A stretch of DNA of 5,800 bases from a bacterium (GTDB taxonomy: Bacteria; SZUA-79; Acidulodesulfobacterales; Acidulodesulfobacteraceae). The notes beneath the pieces were generated by a model. It searched no databases, was not told where the DNA came from, and worked only from the letters and a program-made list of their open reading frames with translations. The stretch's first letter is position 1, and the number at the start of each line of letters is the position of its first letter. The stretch lies in assembly GCA_021781285.1 (NCBI GenBank), contig JAJXXD010000079.1, positions 1-5,800 of the forward strand. Direction: 5' to 3'. The position numbers were made by a program, and so were the translations under genes. This document shows, one piece after another, positions 1-5,800 of this stretch.

Positions 1-976
1 CGAGATAAGGCTTCATTAAAGTAGGTATCGGCTTCATTGCGCATGTTACGCTTATCATTTCTCCGTTGGACATTCCGCCTTCTATACCGCCTGCATTGTC
101 GGTTTTTCTGTAAAACCCGTCGGACTCCTCTTTTTTATAATAAATAGAGTCGTGGCATTCCGAACCTTTCAGATAAGCCGATTTTACTCCTGCGCCGATT
201 TCGACGCTTTTAATTGCTTGTATGCTCATTATAGACATCGCTATATGGGCGTCCAATTTTTCGTCCCACTGCGTAAAACTGCCTAGACCGACCGGCACGC
301 CCTTTGCCTGAGCGGTTATAAGCCCGCCGACCGTATCTCCTTCCGCTTTCATCTTGTCGATTAATTCTTTTGTTTTTTCTTCCAATTCCGGATAAGGCAT
401 ACGGAGCTCGGAATTTTCAATATTCCGCATTATAATTTCGTCGAAAAGGTCGATAGAAAAAATGGAAAAATCTGTCCCCGTTTCCGTCCCTATGCTTAGA
501 GCCGCCGAAGCAAACTCGATGCCGAAATTTTTTAAAAATATTTGGCAAATCGCCCCGACCGCAACTCTCGAAGCGGTTTCTCTCGCGCTTGAACGCTCAA
601 GGACATTGCGAATATCGTCTAATCCAAATTTTATAGAACCGGCAAAATCGGCATGACCCGGTCTCGGAGTATGGATTTTGCTTTCTTCTGAAACCGGCTT
701 GTAAGCGTCCATCCTGTCCCGCCAGTTTTCGTAATCTTTGTTTTTTATAAAAAACGAAATAGGCGAACCCGTCGTTAAGCCGCCCCTGACGCCGGATAAA
801 AACTCTATTTTATCGGTTTCTATCTTCTGCCGTGCGCCTCTGCCGTAGCCCGACTGCCTGAGCCTCAATTTCACGTTTATAAAATCTTCGTCTATTTTAA
901 CGCCTGCCGGAAAGTTGTCTATTATAGCAACAAGTCCTTTTCCGTGTGATTCCCCCGCCGTCAAAAATCTTAGCAT
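1..976 (-). CDS. aroC: Chorismate synthase, 3' end cut by the window edge
   Basis: This gene encodes chorismate synthase, the last enzyme of the shikimate pathway. It converts 5-enolpyruvylshikimate-3-phosphate to chorismate in the cytoplasm using reduced FMN. I translated 325 codons from the ATG at 976-974 with no interruption. Visible family signatures are GESHG at residues 8-12, SGYGRGAR at 42-49, HTPRPGHAD at 102-110, the ERSSARETASRVAVGA block at about 127-142, PVGLGS at 228-233 and GGIEGGMSNGE at 296-306. The reading frame runs off the left edge at TLMKPYL, so the last few tens of residues of a usual 350-390 residue protein are missing from view. The start is fixed by the canonical MLRFLTAGESHG N-terminus and by a GGAGGT ribosome binding site 8 nt upstream. 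It lies 20 bp after folE2 and is probably co-transcribed with it. Identity is very secure. Confidence 0.97.
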   Translation of the reverse strand, partial: MLRFLTAGESHGKGLVAIIDNFPAGVKIDEDFINVKLRLRQSGYGRGARQKIETDKIEFLSGVRGGLTTGSPISFFIKNKDYENWRDRMDAYKPVSEESKIHTPRPGHADFAGSIKFGLDDIRNVLERSSARETASRVAVGAICQIFLKNFGIEFASAALSIGTETGTDFSIFSIDLFDEIIMRNIENSELRMPYPELEEKTKELIDKMKAEGDTVGGLITAQAKGVPVGLGSFTQWDEKLDAHIAMSIMSIQAIKSVEIGAGVKSAYLKGSECHDSIYYKKEESDGFYRKTDNAGGIEGGMSNGEMISVTCAMKPIPTLMKPYL

Positions 977-984
977 TTCTCTTT

Positions 985-990
985 ACCTCC
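985..990 (-). promoter_or_regulatory. Ribosome binding site of aroC
   Basis: GGAGGT on the minus strand, 8 nt before the aroC ATG and inside the 20-bp gap after the folE2 stop codon (TAG, 999-997). It is a near-perfect Shine-Dalgarno sequence, in sharp contrast to folE2, which has none. Confidence 0.85.
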
Positions 991-996
991 AAATAG

Positions 997-1806
997 CTAC
1001 CCTTCTATCATCGCATAAGCGTTATGGTTATGTATGCTTTCGAAATTTTCCGCTTCAACCCTGAACCATTTAATATTTTTATTTTTCTTCAGTATTCCTG
1101 CCACGCACCTTGCCACATCCTCCACAAACATCGGATTTTCATAGGCATGCTCCGTCAAAAACCTTTCGTCTTCCCTCTTCAAAAGGGAATATATCGGTGA
1201 GCTTGCACAGGATTCAACATCGGCTATAATATCTTCGAACCATATAAGTTTAGAAAATTCAAGGGAAACGGAAACAATGCCCCTTTGATTATGCGCGCCG
1301 TATTTAGATATTTCCTTAGAACAGGGGCAAAGAGTATTTACCGGAACCTTGACGCCGATTATTATGACGCTTTCGTCGTCGGCAGTGCCGGAAAAGGGGA
1401 CGGAACCCTTTTTCGTTACATCCCTTATCGTCCCGTTATAATAGCAGATATATTCCATCAAGCTCTTTTTCCCGCTGACCGGCGCCGCTTTTTCTATAAA
1501 ATAGGGAAATTCGATTTCGACCGAAGCCGAACCGGCATTCAAAACTTTTTTAATTTTTCTTAAAATATCCGGAAAGCTGACTATGCTTATTTCGCCTCTG
1601 TGTTCGTTTAAAACCTCTAAGAAACGGCTCATATGCGTTCCCTTAAAGTAATGCGGAAGGTCAACGTACATATTTATGTCTGCGACGGTATGCTGGAATG
1701 ATTTTGCTTTATCAAGAACGGATATGGGATAATGAAGGTTTTTTATACCGACTTTATCGATTGCTATGCCTCTTTTATCTTTTAAATTTTGAACGTCTTT
1801 CAACAT
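997..1806 (-). CDS. folE2: GTP cyclohydrolase FolE2 (type IB)
   Basis: FolE2 converts GTP to 7,8-dihydroneopterin triphosphate, the first step to folate and, in many bacteria, to queuosine-type deazapurines. It is the alternative to the zinc enzyme FolE. The 269-residue product matches the family in length and motifs: DVQN near residue 4, YPISVLD at 26-32, FKGTHMSRF at 54-62, TLCPCSKEIS at 158-167, GAHNQRG at 170-176, LLKREDERFLTEHAYENP at 208-225, FVED at 227-230 and ESIHNHNAYA at 256-265. By spacing from characterised FolE2, recalled from memory, C160, H172, E214 and H259 are the metal and active-site positions, and all are present. The ATG at 1806 is supported by the DVQN motif just after it, but no Shine-Dalgarno precedes it and a promoter-like -10 ends only 6 nt upstream. 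FolE2 genes are often under Zur control in other bacteria; a repeated half-site here could serve that role. Product identity is secure; regulation is inference. Confidence 0.96.
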   Translation of the reverse strand: MLKDVQNLKDKRGIAIDKVGIKNLHYPISVLDKAKSFQHTVADINMYVDLPHYFKGTHMSRFLEVLNEHRGEISIVSFPDILRKIKKVLNAGSASVEIEFPYFIEKAAPVSGKKSLMEYICYYNGTIRDVTKKGSVPFSGTADDESVIIIGVKVPVNTLCPCSKEISKYGAHNQRGIVSVSLEFSKLIWFEDIIADVESCASSPIYSLLKREDERFLTEHAYENPMFVEDVARCVAGILKKNKNIKWFRVEAENFESIHNHNAYAMIEG

Positions 1807-1842
1807 TGCTATATTTTAGCAAAAAAACATCATTTTTAGCAA
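1806..1842 (-). promoter_or_regulatory. Possible operator: three TTGCTA half-sites
   Basis: TTGCTA occurs at 1842-1837 and 1822-1817 on the minus strand, the two copies sharing TTGCTAAAA and lying 20 bp apart. A third copy is inverted (TAGCAA, 1811-1806) and forms the dyad TTGCTAAAATATAGCAA with the second. The half-site centres are 11 and 20 bp apart, about one and two helical turns. The sites cover the candidate -35, -10 and start codon of folE2, a layout suited to a repressor. It does not resemble the classical gamma-proteobacterial Zur box, so the regulator is unassigned. Confidence 0.35.
1813..1842 (-). promoter_or_regulatory. Candidate folE2 promoter
   Basis: On the minus strand TTGCTA (1842-1837) and TAAAAT (1818-1813) are separated by 18 bp, a reasonable sigma-70 type pair. 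It lies between the pilQ terminator and folE2, where a new promoter would be expected. The -10 ends 6 nt before the folE2 ATG, so transcription would start at or very near the start codon and give a leaderless or almost leaderless mRNA. The DNA here is A+T rich, so such boxes also arise by chance. Confidence 0.4.
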
Positions 1843-1852
1843 CCGCAATATT

Positions 1853-1889
1853 AAAAAAGGGGTCTGATTTCAAATCAGACCCCTTTTTT
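1853..1889. terminator. Bidirectional hairpin terminator after pilQ
   Basis: A 37-bp inverted repeat has arms of 18 bases, AAAAAAGGGGTCTGATTT and its exact complement, around a single central base. The core is GGGGTCTGATTT, flanked by an A run on one side and a T run on the other, so it has the form of an intrinsic terminator on both strands. It begins 42 nt after the pilQ stop codon and separates the pil operon from folE2. The arm length and perfection exceed what a terminator needs, so it may also be a copy of a dispersed palindromic element. Confidence 0.85.
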
Positions 1890-1931
1890 CTTTCTTTTTT
1901 ACTTTTTTATAACATCTTTTTTAAAAAATAA

Positions 1932-3344
1932 TCAGCTGTTAATGATTCTAGGCGTAATAAATATCATCAGCTCGTCTTTGGAATAACTTATATTTTGGGA
2001 TTTGAAGAGCCAGCCCAGAAGAGGAATACTCATAAGTCCCGGAATTCCATTATTAGTGACGGTTTTGCTCATCTGATAAACGCCGCCTATAACGACGGTC
2101 TGTCCGTTTTTAATTATAACGGTGGAATTGGCGCTTTCCGTGTCAAGCGTAGCCTGCGCGCCCGAAACGGGAGGAGCGACGGTATTATTAGACGAGTTTA
2201 TAACAAGTTTTACATTTCCGTTTGCCATAATGTGAGGAGTAATCTGGAGCGAAATCTGCGCGGTAATCGCCTGAGGAGCGGCGGTTGCGCCGACTCCCGC
2301 TACGCCGGGCAGATAAAGCGTCTGACCCTTTTCTATAGTTGCCGTCTGGTTATTAAGAACTACTACTTTAGGCGAAGCAATGGATTTTGCTTTAGACAAA
2401 CTTTCGAGCGCTTGAAGCGTTGCGTTTATACTGGCATAAGAGTTTAATATTCCAACGGTGAACGTCCCTGCGGACGGCTGCGTCGTAAGCGTTGGGCTTA
2501 GCCCCGGGCCGGAAGGCGTTCCGGTAGTTTCGCCGCTGAAATAATTCGGCGATACGGCGGCATTCGAAGAAGTCGGCGCCGACCCCAGATAACTGCCGCT
2601 CCAGTTTATACCTAATTGATTCGAATAATTTTTACTGACCTCGACCATCTTTGCGACAATCTCTACTTCAGGCGTTCTTTTATCGAGCATTTTCACTAAT
2701 CTTACGGCTTTTGCGACATGATTCGGAATATCCGTAATAAGCAAAGAATGCAGGGACTTGTCGTAAATAACCTTGCCCTGCGAACTTAAAACCGATTTTA
2801 CTTTGGATATAAGCCCTGTAGCCGAAACATAATTAACCGGAATGAGCCTTGTGACCTTATGCTCCGAAACCGCTCTGGCTTTTTTCTCTGCGGAAACTAC
2901 CGACGCTATCGTTCCGGTAGAGTTTATGTAATATATCCCATCTTTTTTAACCATTCCAAGGCCGTATGCTTCGAGCACGAGAGATAAAATATTTTTGAGC
3001 GGAACGTCTTTCATTTTCATCGTAACGGTTCCTTTAACGTCCGAACCTATTAAAACGTTCATATCGGAAACCTTTGCGATCATTCTTATAACATCGACTA
3101 CGCTCGCATTCTGAAAGTCGAAACTGACTCTCATATCCTTAGGGTCTAAGAAAAATTTTTTAACGGTTTGAGGAGAACCGCCTGCCGCCATAGACGACGC
3201 AGATACCGCCGGCTGACCGCCTATAGGCTTCGCGGTCAATGTGCCGTCCCCGTTCTGTCCGGCATATGCCTGAGCCGCCCCGTATATAACATATATAAAA
3301 GATGCTATATATATTAACGTTAATGCCGCAATCCGCTTTTTCAT
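1932..3344 (-). CDS. pilQ: Type IV pilus secretin PilQ (short form)
   Basis: PilQ forms the outer-membrane channel through which the pilus passes. I place the start at the ATG at 3344, preceded by GAGG (3357-3354) with a 9-nt spacer, giving 470 residues; an in-frame ATG at 3359 would add five residues but has a weaker upstream signal. Numbering from the longer start: signal peptide about 6-33 (MKKR, then hydrophobic, ending AYA before G34), low-complexity linker 34-66, an STN/N0-type domain about 76-147 (FDFQNASVVDVIRMIAKVS), an N1/secretin-N domain about 168-228 (RLIPVNYVSA), and the secretin domain about 230-475. Typical secretin features are ASPKVVVLNNQTATIEKGQ at 328-346, VVIGGVY at 422-428, GIPGLMSIPLLGWLFK at 438-453 and DELMIFITPRII at 462-473. 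A Ser/Thr/Gly/Pro-rich insert lies at about 255-298. No AMIN domain is present, unlike many PilQ proteins of 700 residues or more. It is the last gene before the terminator. Confidence 0.95.
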   Translation of the reverse strand: MKKRIAALTLIYIASFIYVIYGAAQAYAGQNGDGTLTAKPIGGQPAVSASSMAAGGSPQTVKKFFLDPKDMRVSFDFQNASVVDVIRMIAKVSDMNVLIGSDVKGTVTMKMKDVPLKNILSLVLEAYGLGMVKKDGIYYINSTGTIASVVSAEKKARAVSEHKVTRLIPVNYVSATGLISKVKSVLSSQGKVIYDKSLHSLLITDIPNHVAKAVRLVKMLDKRTPEVEIVAKMVEVSKNYSNQLGINWSGSYLGSAPTSSNAAVSPNYFSGETTGTPSGPGLSPTLTTQPSAGTFTVGILNSYASINATLQALESLSKAKSIASPKVVVLNNQTATIEKGQTLYLPGVAGVGATAAPQAITAQISLQITPHIMANGNVKLVINSSNNTVAPPVSGAQATLDTESANSTVIIKNGQTVVIGGVYQMSKTVTNNGIPGLMSIPLLGWLFKSQNISYSKDELMIFITPRIINS

Positions 3345-3353
3345 ATTATTTTT

Positions 3354-3357
3354 CCTC
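3354..3357 (-). promoter_or_regulatory. Ribosome binding site favouring the shorter pilQ start
   Basis: GAGG on the minus strand sits 9 nt before the ATG at 3344. It overlaps the alternative upstream ATG (3359-3357), which itself has only a poorly placed GGA about 13 nt away. This favours the 470-residue PilQ with the N-terminus MKKRIAALTL, a standard signal-peptide n-region. Confidence 0.6.
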
Positions 3358-3395
3358 ATTTTTATTATATCGTCCGTTATTTTTAATTTATTTAT

Positions 3396-3803
3396 TTATT
3401 TTAATCCCATAACGACGTTCGTCGACCGCATTTGTCCGAGAATATTATAAGTCCTTTCGATTAAATTTACTTCGCTGCCGCTTATCGAAACCACCCTTGC
3501 CCTGTTTACTCCGACTAACGAACCTACGGTAATTATATAAGACCTGTTATCAGGGGTTTGAATCATCGCAAAATATCTTCCCCTCCTGTTCATAATGCCG
3601 ACGACCTTCAGAGATGAAATGCCGTACTGCAGAAGAGGCAGTTCACCTGCTTTGAACGACGTAACGTGTTTTTGTGTATATAAAAACGTCTGGAACGGGT
3701 CCCTCTTTAAATAATAAGGGTAGGAGGTCGCAAAAGAATTTACCTGCCGAAAAAAACACGTAAAGACAAATATGAAGACAAATATAAAAAGAAGTTTTCT
3801 CAT
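3396..3803 (-). CDS. pilP: Type IV pilus assembly protein PilP
   Basis: PilP is the periplasmic link between the PilN-PilO pair and the secretin PilQ. The 135-residue product has an N-terminal hydrophobic segment at about 4-18, then the family's RDPFQ at 34-38, LLQYGISSLKVVGIM at 57-71, a PDNRSYIITVGS segment at 84-95 and VGVNRARVVSISGSEVNLIE at 97-116. This is the compact beta domain of PilP. It is shorter than the roughly 175-180 residue Proteobacterial proteins, having almost no linker between the signal and RDPFQ. The only early cysteine, C16, follows V-F-T, a poor lipobox, while NSFA at 22-25 could be a signal peptidase I site, so lipidation is uncertain. Its ATG overlaps the pilO stop (ATGA, 3803-3800), and GGAGG at 3820-3816 lies 12 nt upstream, inside the end of pilO. 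pilQ follows after a 36-52 bp A+T-rich gap. Confidence 0.93.
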   Translation of the reverse strand: MRKLLFIFVFIFVFTCFFRQVNSFATSYPYYLKRDPFQTFLYTQKHVTSFKAGELPLLQYGISSLKVVGIMNRRGRYFAMIQTPDNRSYIITVGSLVGVNRARVVSISGSEVNLIERTYNILGQMRSTNVVMGLK

Positions 3804-4423
3804 TTTTTAACCGCGCCTCCGTTTTTTTTACCGGCTTTTAACTGCCCTGCCGGAGGAGCGCCTATGAAGGAAAAAGCCGTTCCGTTAAAAGAAACCGAAA
3901 CTTTGCGTCCCTTAGAAGCCCTTGAAATAGCAACGTTATGCACGTCCACTATTCTTTTCATAACCGCAAGCTTATAAAAAAACTTATAGACGTTATAAAA
4001 ATCTCCGCTTATATTCATCGAAAAAGGGACTGTTTCGTAAAAACCTTTGGCGGCGCCCTTTTCCGGCTTAAACATTTTTAAATTAAGATTAAGGACCTTT
4101 TCGTAGTTTGAAATTTTCATTAAAAGCTGGGGTATGTTTTTCTTAGAGGGAAGTTCCGAAAGCAGGCCCGCAAATTTTTTATTTAGTTTCTTATCCTGCT
4201 TTAATAATACGGGATAACTCCTTACTAATGCTAAGTATGAATTATATTTGGCGGTTATTTGGCTCAATTCGGCCTGTTTTTGAGAGACTTTCGCCCTAAG
4301 CCCCGAATACATAAAATAATAGTATATCCCCATTACGGCTATAAATAAAACGATGCTTATAGCCGTTCCGAGAACTGCCGGATTGCCGAAATCTATTTTT
4401 GATTTAATCGATTTAATATCCAT
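3800..4423 (-). CDS. pilO: Type IV pilus inner-membrane protein PilO
   Basis: PilO is a bitopic inner-membrane protein that dimerises with PilN and helps align the pilus machine with the outer-membrane channel. The 207-residue product has a short cytoplasmic N-terminus, one transmembrane segment at about 17-39, a coiled-coil-like stretch at about 42-88 rich in K, Q and E, the LPSKKNIPQLL segment at 91-101, and a ferredoxin-like domain. The latter carries the characteristic SGDFYNVYKFFYKLAVMKRI at 139-158 followed by VDVHNVAI. The C-terminus is a Lys/Gly-rich tail (about 191-207). The ATG at 4423 follows the pilN stop by one base (TAAAATG), and no Shine-Dalgarno sequence is visible, so translation probably depends on coupling to pilN. 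Length and architecture are normal for the family. Confidence 0.95.
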   Translation of the reverse strand: MDIKSIKSKIDFGNPAVLGTAISIVLFIAVMGIYYYFMYSGLRAKVSQKQAELSQITAKYNSYLALVRSYPVLLKQDKKLNKKFAGLLSELPSKKNIPQLLMKISNYEKVLNLNLKMFKPEKGAAKGFYETVPFSMNISGDFYNVYKFFYKLAVMKRIVDVHNVAISRASKGRKVSVSFNGTAFSFIGAPPAGQLKAGKKNGGAVKK

Positions 4424-4424
4424 T

Positions 4425-4964
4425 TTATTTTACGTTCATAGTTAAACCGAAACTTTGAAGCCTTAAACCCTGCTTTTTGACCTCGGAAGTCTGGACTAAA
4501 CTCACGCCGCCGAAAAAGCCCGTCTGGCTTAAATTATTCATAAATATGGATTCTACTTGTCCATCCAAAGCTATTCCCGTAACGGAAATTGCCCCTTTAT
4601 TTGATTTTAAAGAATTAATCCATGCAAATCTGGGGATTGCCGTCGTAATATAGTAAATATATCCGATAGGACCCATCTGCTCTTTTTTTAATGTTTTGAT
4701 AACGTTAATCTTCTCGAGAATTTGCGATTCTTTAGCTTTTAACGAGTTTACCGTTCTGACCTTAGGCATCAGCATCGCCGTCTTTTCGTTATAATTCTTT
4801 ATGTTCCCGTTTAAACCGTTGATTTTTTTATCTATGGAGGTTTGAAGAAAGAAAACCGCTATTGCGGCAAGAACTACGGGAACGATAAAATAAATCAATA
4901 AGCCGCCCGTTTCAATTTTGATTTTTATTTTTTTGGGTTTCTTATTTAAATTAATTTTAATCAA
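4425..4964 (-). CDS. pilN: Type IV pilus inner-membrane protein PilN (TTG start)
   Basis: PilN joins cytoplasmic PilM to periplasmic PilO and PilP. The 179-residue product has a short basic cytoplasmic tail, a transmembrane segment at about 21-41, a coiled coil at about 42-95 and a small periplasmic domain. That domain contains the typical IPRFAWINSL at 110-119, AISVTGIALD at 125-134 and a Phe/Gly segment at 149-153. The start codon is TTG at 4964-4962, one base after the pilM stop (TAA, 4968-4966), with AGGGGAG at 4980-4974 nine nt upstream. The resulting N-terminus MIKINLNKKP aligns with the family's PilM-binding motif (consensus INLLP) and supports the TTG. The motif keeps I4, N5 and L6 but has N-K-K where L-P usually follow. 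It lies within a tightly packed operon. Confidence 0.95.
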   Translation of the reverse strand: MIKINLNKKPKKIKIKIETGGLLIYFIVPVVLAAIAVFFLQTSIDKKINGLNGNIKNYNEKTAMLMPKVRTVNSLKAKESQILEKINVIKTLKKEQMGPIGYIYYITTAIPRFAWINSLKSNKGAISVTGIALDGQVESIFMNNLSQTGFFGGVSLVQTSEVKKQGLRLQSFGLTMNVK

Positions 4965-4965
4965 T

Positions 4966-5800
4966 TTATTCTACTCCCCTTAATGCCAATCCGACCGCAA
5001 CGGCAAAAAAATGGCTTTTATCGTCGGAGATATTCTGCCTGAAAAGTAAATTTCTGAAAGGGTTTATATTAACTGTGGGGATATTTATTTTTGTTTCTAT
5101 ATCCTCCATGATACCGGGTAATTTGCTTGAACCGCCGGTAAGATAAACTTTTTTGGGATACTGCTTGTCGTTGTTTGCGGCAAAATAATCTATCGTTCTT
5201 TGAATTTCGGATGTTACCCTCGACAGTATCATATTAAGATATATCGAATAATCGACTTTAAAATCTTCGTCTCTGTTTCCCATATTGCCGATTTTTATAT
5301 TTTCCGCTGCGTTAACGTCTATTTGAAATTTTTTTGCTATTTCTTCCGTAATATTCATCCCGCCTATAGGTATATCTCTTCTGAATAAATTTACGCCTTT
5401 TTGAAGCACATGGACATTCGTTTCCGATGCTCCGATTTTTATAATAGCCGTCAATTCGTCAAATTCTTCAGGATAATTAAAATTAAACATATTTTCCAGC
5501 GCTATGCAATCGACGTCCACGATATTAGGATTTAATCCGCATTGATGAATAAAATCCATTTGATTCTCAACGATATCTTTCTTTCCGGCGACTATCATGA
5601 TTAGATTGTTGCCCGCATCGTTAGGGGAATCTCCTAAAATTATATAGTCCAAGAATACCTCGTTCATATCGTAGGTAATATATCTTTGGGCCTCGTAATA
5701 TATCGAAGAATCGATCTCCTTAGGCTTCATTTTGGGCATTTCTATGGTTTTTATTATGACATGTTTGCACGGTATTCCTATAGCGACTTTTTTTTCGCTG
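4966..5800 (-). CDS. pilM: Type IV pilus assembly ATPase-like protein PilM, 5' end cut by the window edge
   Basis: PilM is the actin-fold (FtsA-like) cytoplasmic protein that binds the PilN N-terminus at the inner membrane. The frame is open from the right edge to the TAA at 4968-4966, giving 277 visible residues; an internal ATG at 5739 is not the start, because the 20 codons before it read as PilM (VAIGIPCKHVIIKTIEMPKM). A full-length protein is about 350 residues, so some 70-80 N-terminal residues lie outside. Numbering from the first visible codon: EAQRYI at 36-41, NEVFLDYIILG at 46-56, the phosphate-2 region AIIKIGASETNVHVLQKG at 118-135, RRDIPIGG at 140-147, and the adenosine-motif-like TGGSSKLPGI at 221-230, ending AVAVGLALRGVE. 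The phosphate-2 aspartate expected in the family (DIG) is lysine here (AAA, confirmed in the DNA). It is followed directly by pilN, as in other type IV pilus operons. The operon promoter lies outside the window. Confidence 0.96.
   Translation of the reverse strand, partial: SEKKVAIGIPCKHVIIKTIEMPKMKPKEIDSSIYYEAQRYITYDMNEVFLDYIILGDSPNDAGNNLIMIVAGKKDIVENQMDFIHQCGLNPNIVDVDCIALENMFNFNYPEEFDELTAIIKIGASETNVHVLQKGVNLFRRDIPIGGMNITEEIAKKFQIDVNAAENIKIGNMGNRDEDFKVDYSIYLNMILSRVTSEIQRTIDYFAANNDKQYPKKVYLTGGSSKLPGIMEDIETKINIPTVNINPFRNLLFRQNISDDKSHFFAVAVGLALRGVE
4974..4980 (-). promoter_or_regulatory. Ribosome binding site that decides the pilN start
   Basis: AGGGGAG on the minus strand, within the last codons of pilM, is spaced 9 nt from the TTG at 4964. 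Its strength and position, with the INL motif directly after the TTG, establish TTG as the initiation codon although no ATG is nearby. Confidence 0.8.

Noticed and set aside
462..656. Plus-strand open frame of 64 codons
   Set aside because: It is antisense to the conserved centre of aroC and has no recognisable content.
1917..1928. TTTTTTAAAAAA palindrome just after pilQ
   Set aside because: It is a low-complexity A/T run with no G-C stem and cannot form a stable terminator; the hairpin at 1853-1889 does that job.
1698..1931. Plus-strand open frame of 77 codons, hydrophobic, running through the palindrome
   Set aside because: It overlaps the folE2 5' end antisense, its middle is simply the translated terminator palindrome, and it has no convincing ribosome binding site.
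1285..2447. Plus-strand open frames at 1285-1563 and 1995-2447
   Set aside because: Both are antisense shadows inside folE2 and pilQ, whose minus-strand products carry complete family motifs.
3387..3402. Tetranucleotide tract of about four TAAA units after pilP
   Set aside because: It spans the pilP stop and the A+T-rich gap, is short, and shifting its length would not change any reading frame, so phase variation is unlikely.
5200..5388. Plus-strand open frame of 62 codons
   Set aside because: It is antisense to pilM and composed of reversed pilM codons.

Overview
All seven genes in this window lie on the minus strand. Read in the direction of transcription (right to left) they are pilM (cut by the right edge), pilN, pilO, pilP and pilQ, then a strong hairpin terminator, then folE2 and aroC (cut by the left edge). 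The window is the alignment-subcomplex and secretin operon of a type IV pilus machine, followed by two housekeeping metabolic genes.

Organism: a Gram-negative, two-membrane bacterium, because it encodes an outer-membrane secretin and the PilMNOP bridge. The DNA is moderately A+T rich, ATA is used heavily for isoleucine, and intergenic spaces are short. A pilMNOPQ cluster followed by an aro gene is familiar from Proteobacteria and delta-proteobacteria-like lineages. That placement is an inference; there is no rRNA or other decisive marker here.

Region by region (minus strand): 5800-4966 pilM, actin-like cytoplasmic protein; 4964-4425 pilN, starting at TTG; 4423-3800 pilO; 3803-3396 pilP, overlapping pilO by ATGA; 3344 (or 3359)-1932 pilQ, a short secretin; 1889-1853 an 18-bp-arm palindrome acting as terminator; 1842-1806 a candidate promoter and operator for folE2 with three TTGCTA half-sites; 1806-997 folE2; 976-1 aroC, 20 bp behind folE2 with its own strong ribosome binding site.

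How they work together: PilM binds the cytoplasmic tail of PilN. PilN and PilO pair across the inner membrane through their coiled coils and ferredoxin-like domains. PilP connects them to the periplasmic N-domains of PilQ, the outer-membrane gate for the pilus. FolE2 (GTP to dihydroneopterin triphosphate) and AroC (EPSP to chorismate) both feed folate synthesis, since chorismate is the precursor of p-aminobenzoate, so their pairing makes metabolic sense.

I found no evidence of an undescribed system. The points that deserve a second look are local: the folE2 start region (no Shine-Dalgarno, possible leaderless transcript, repeated half-sites), the near-perfect palindrome, a lysine where PilM normally has the phosphate-2 aspartate, and a secretin without AMIN domains. 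Apart from the 125-bp pilQ-folE2 spacer there is no non-coding stretch of note, and no tRNA, rRNA, CRISPR or insertion sequence was seen.
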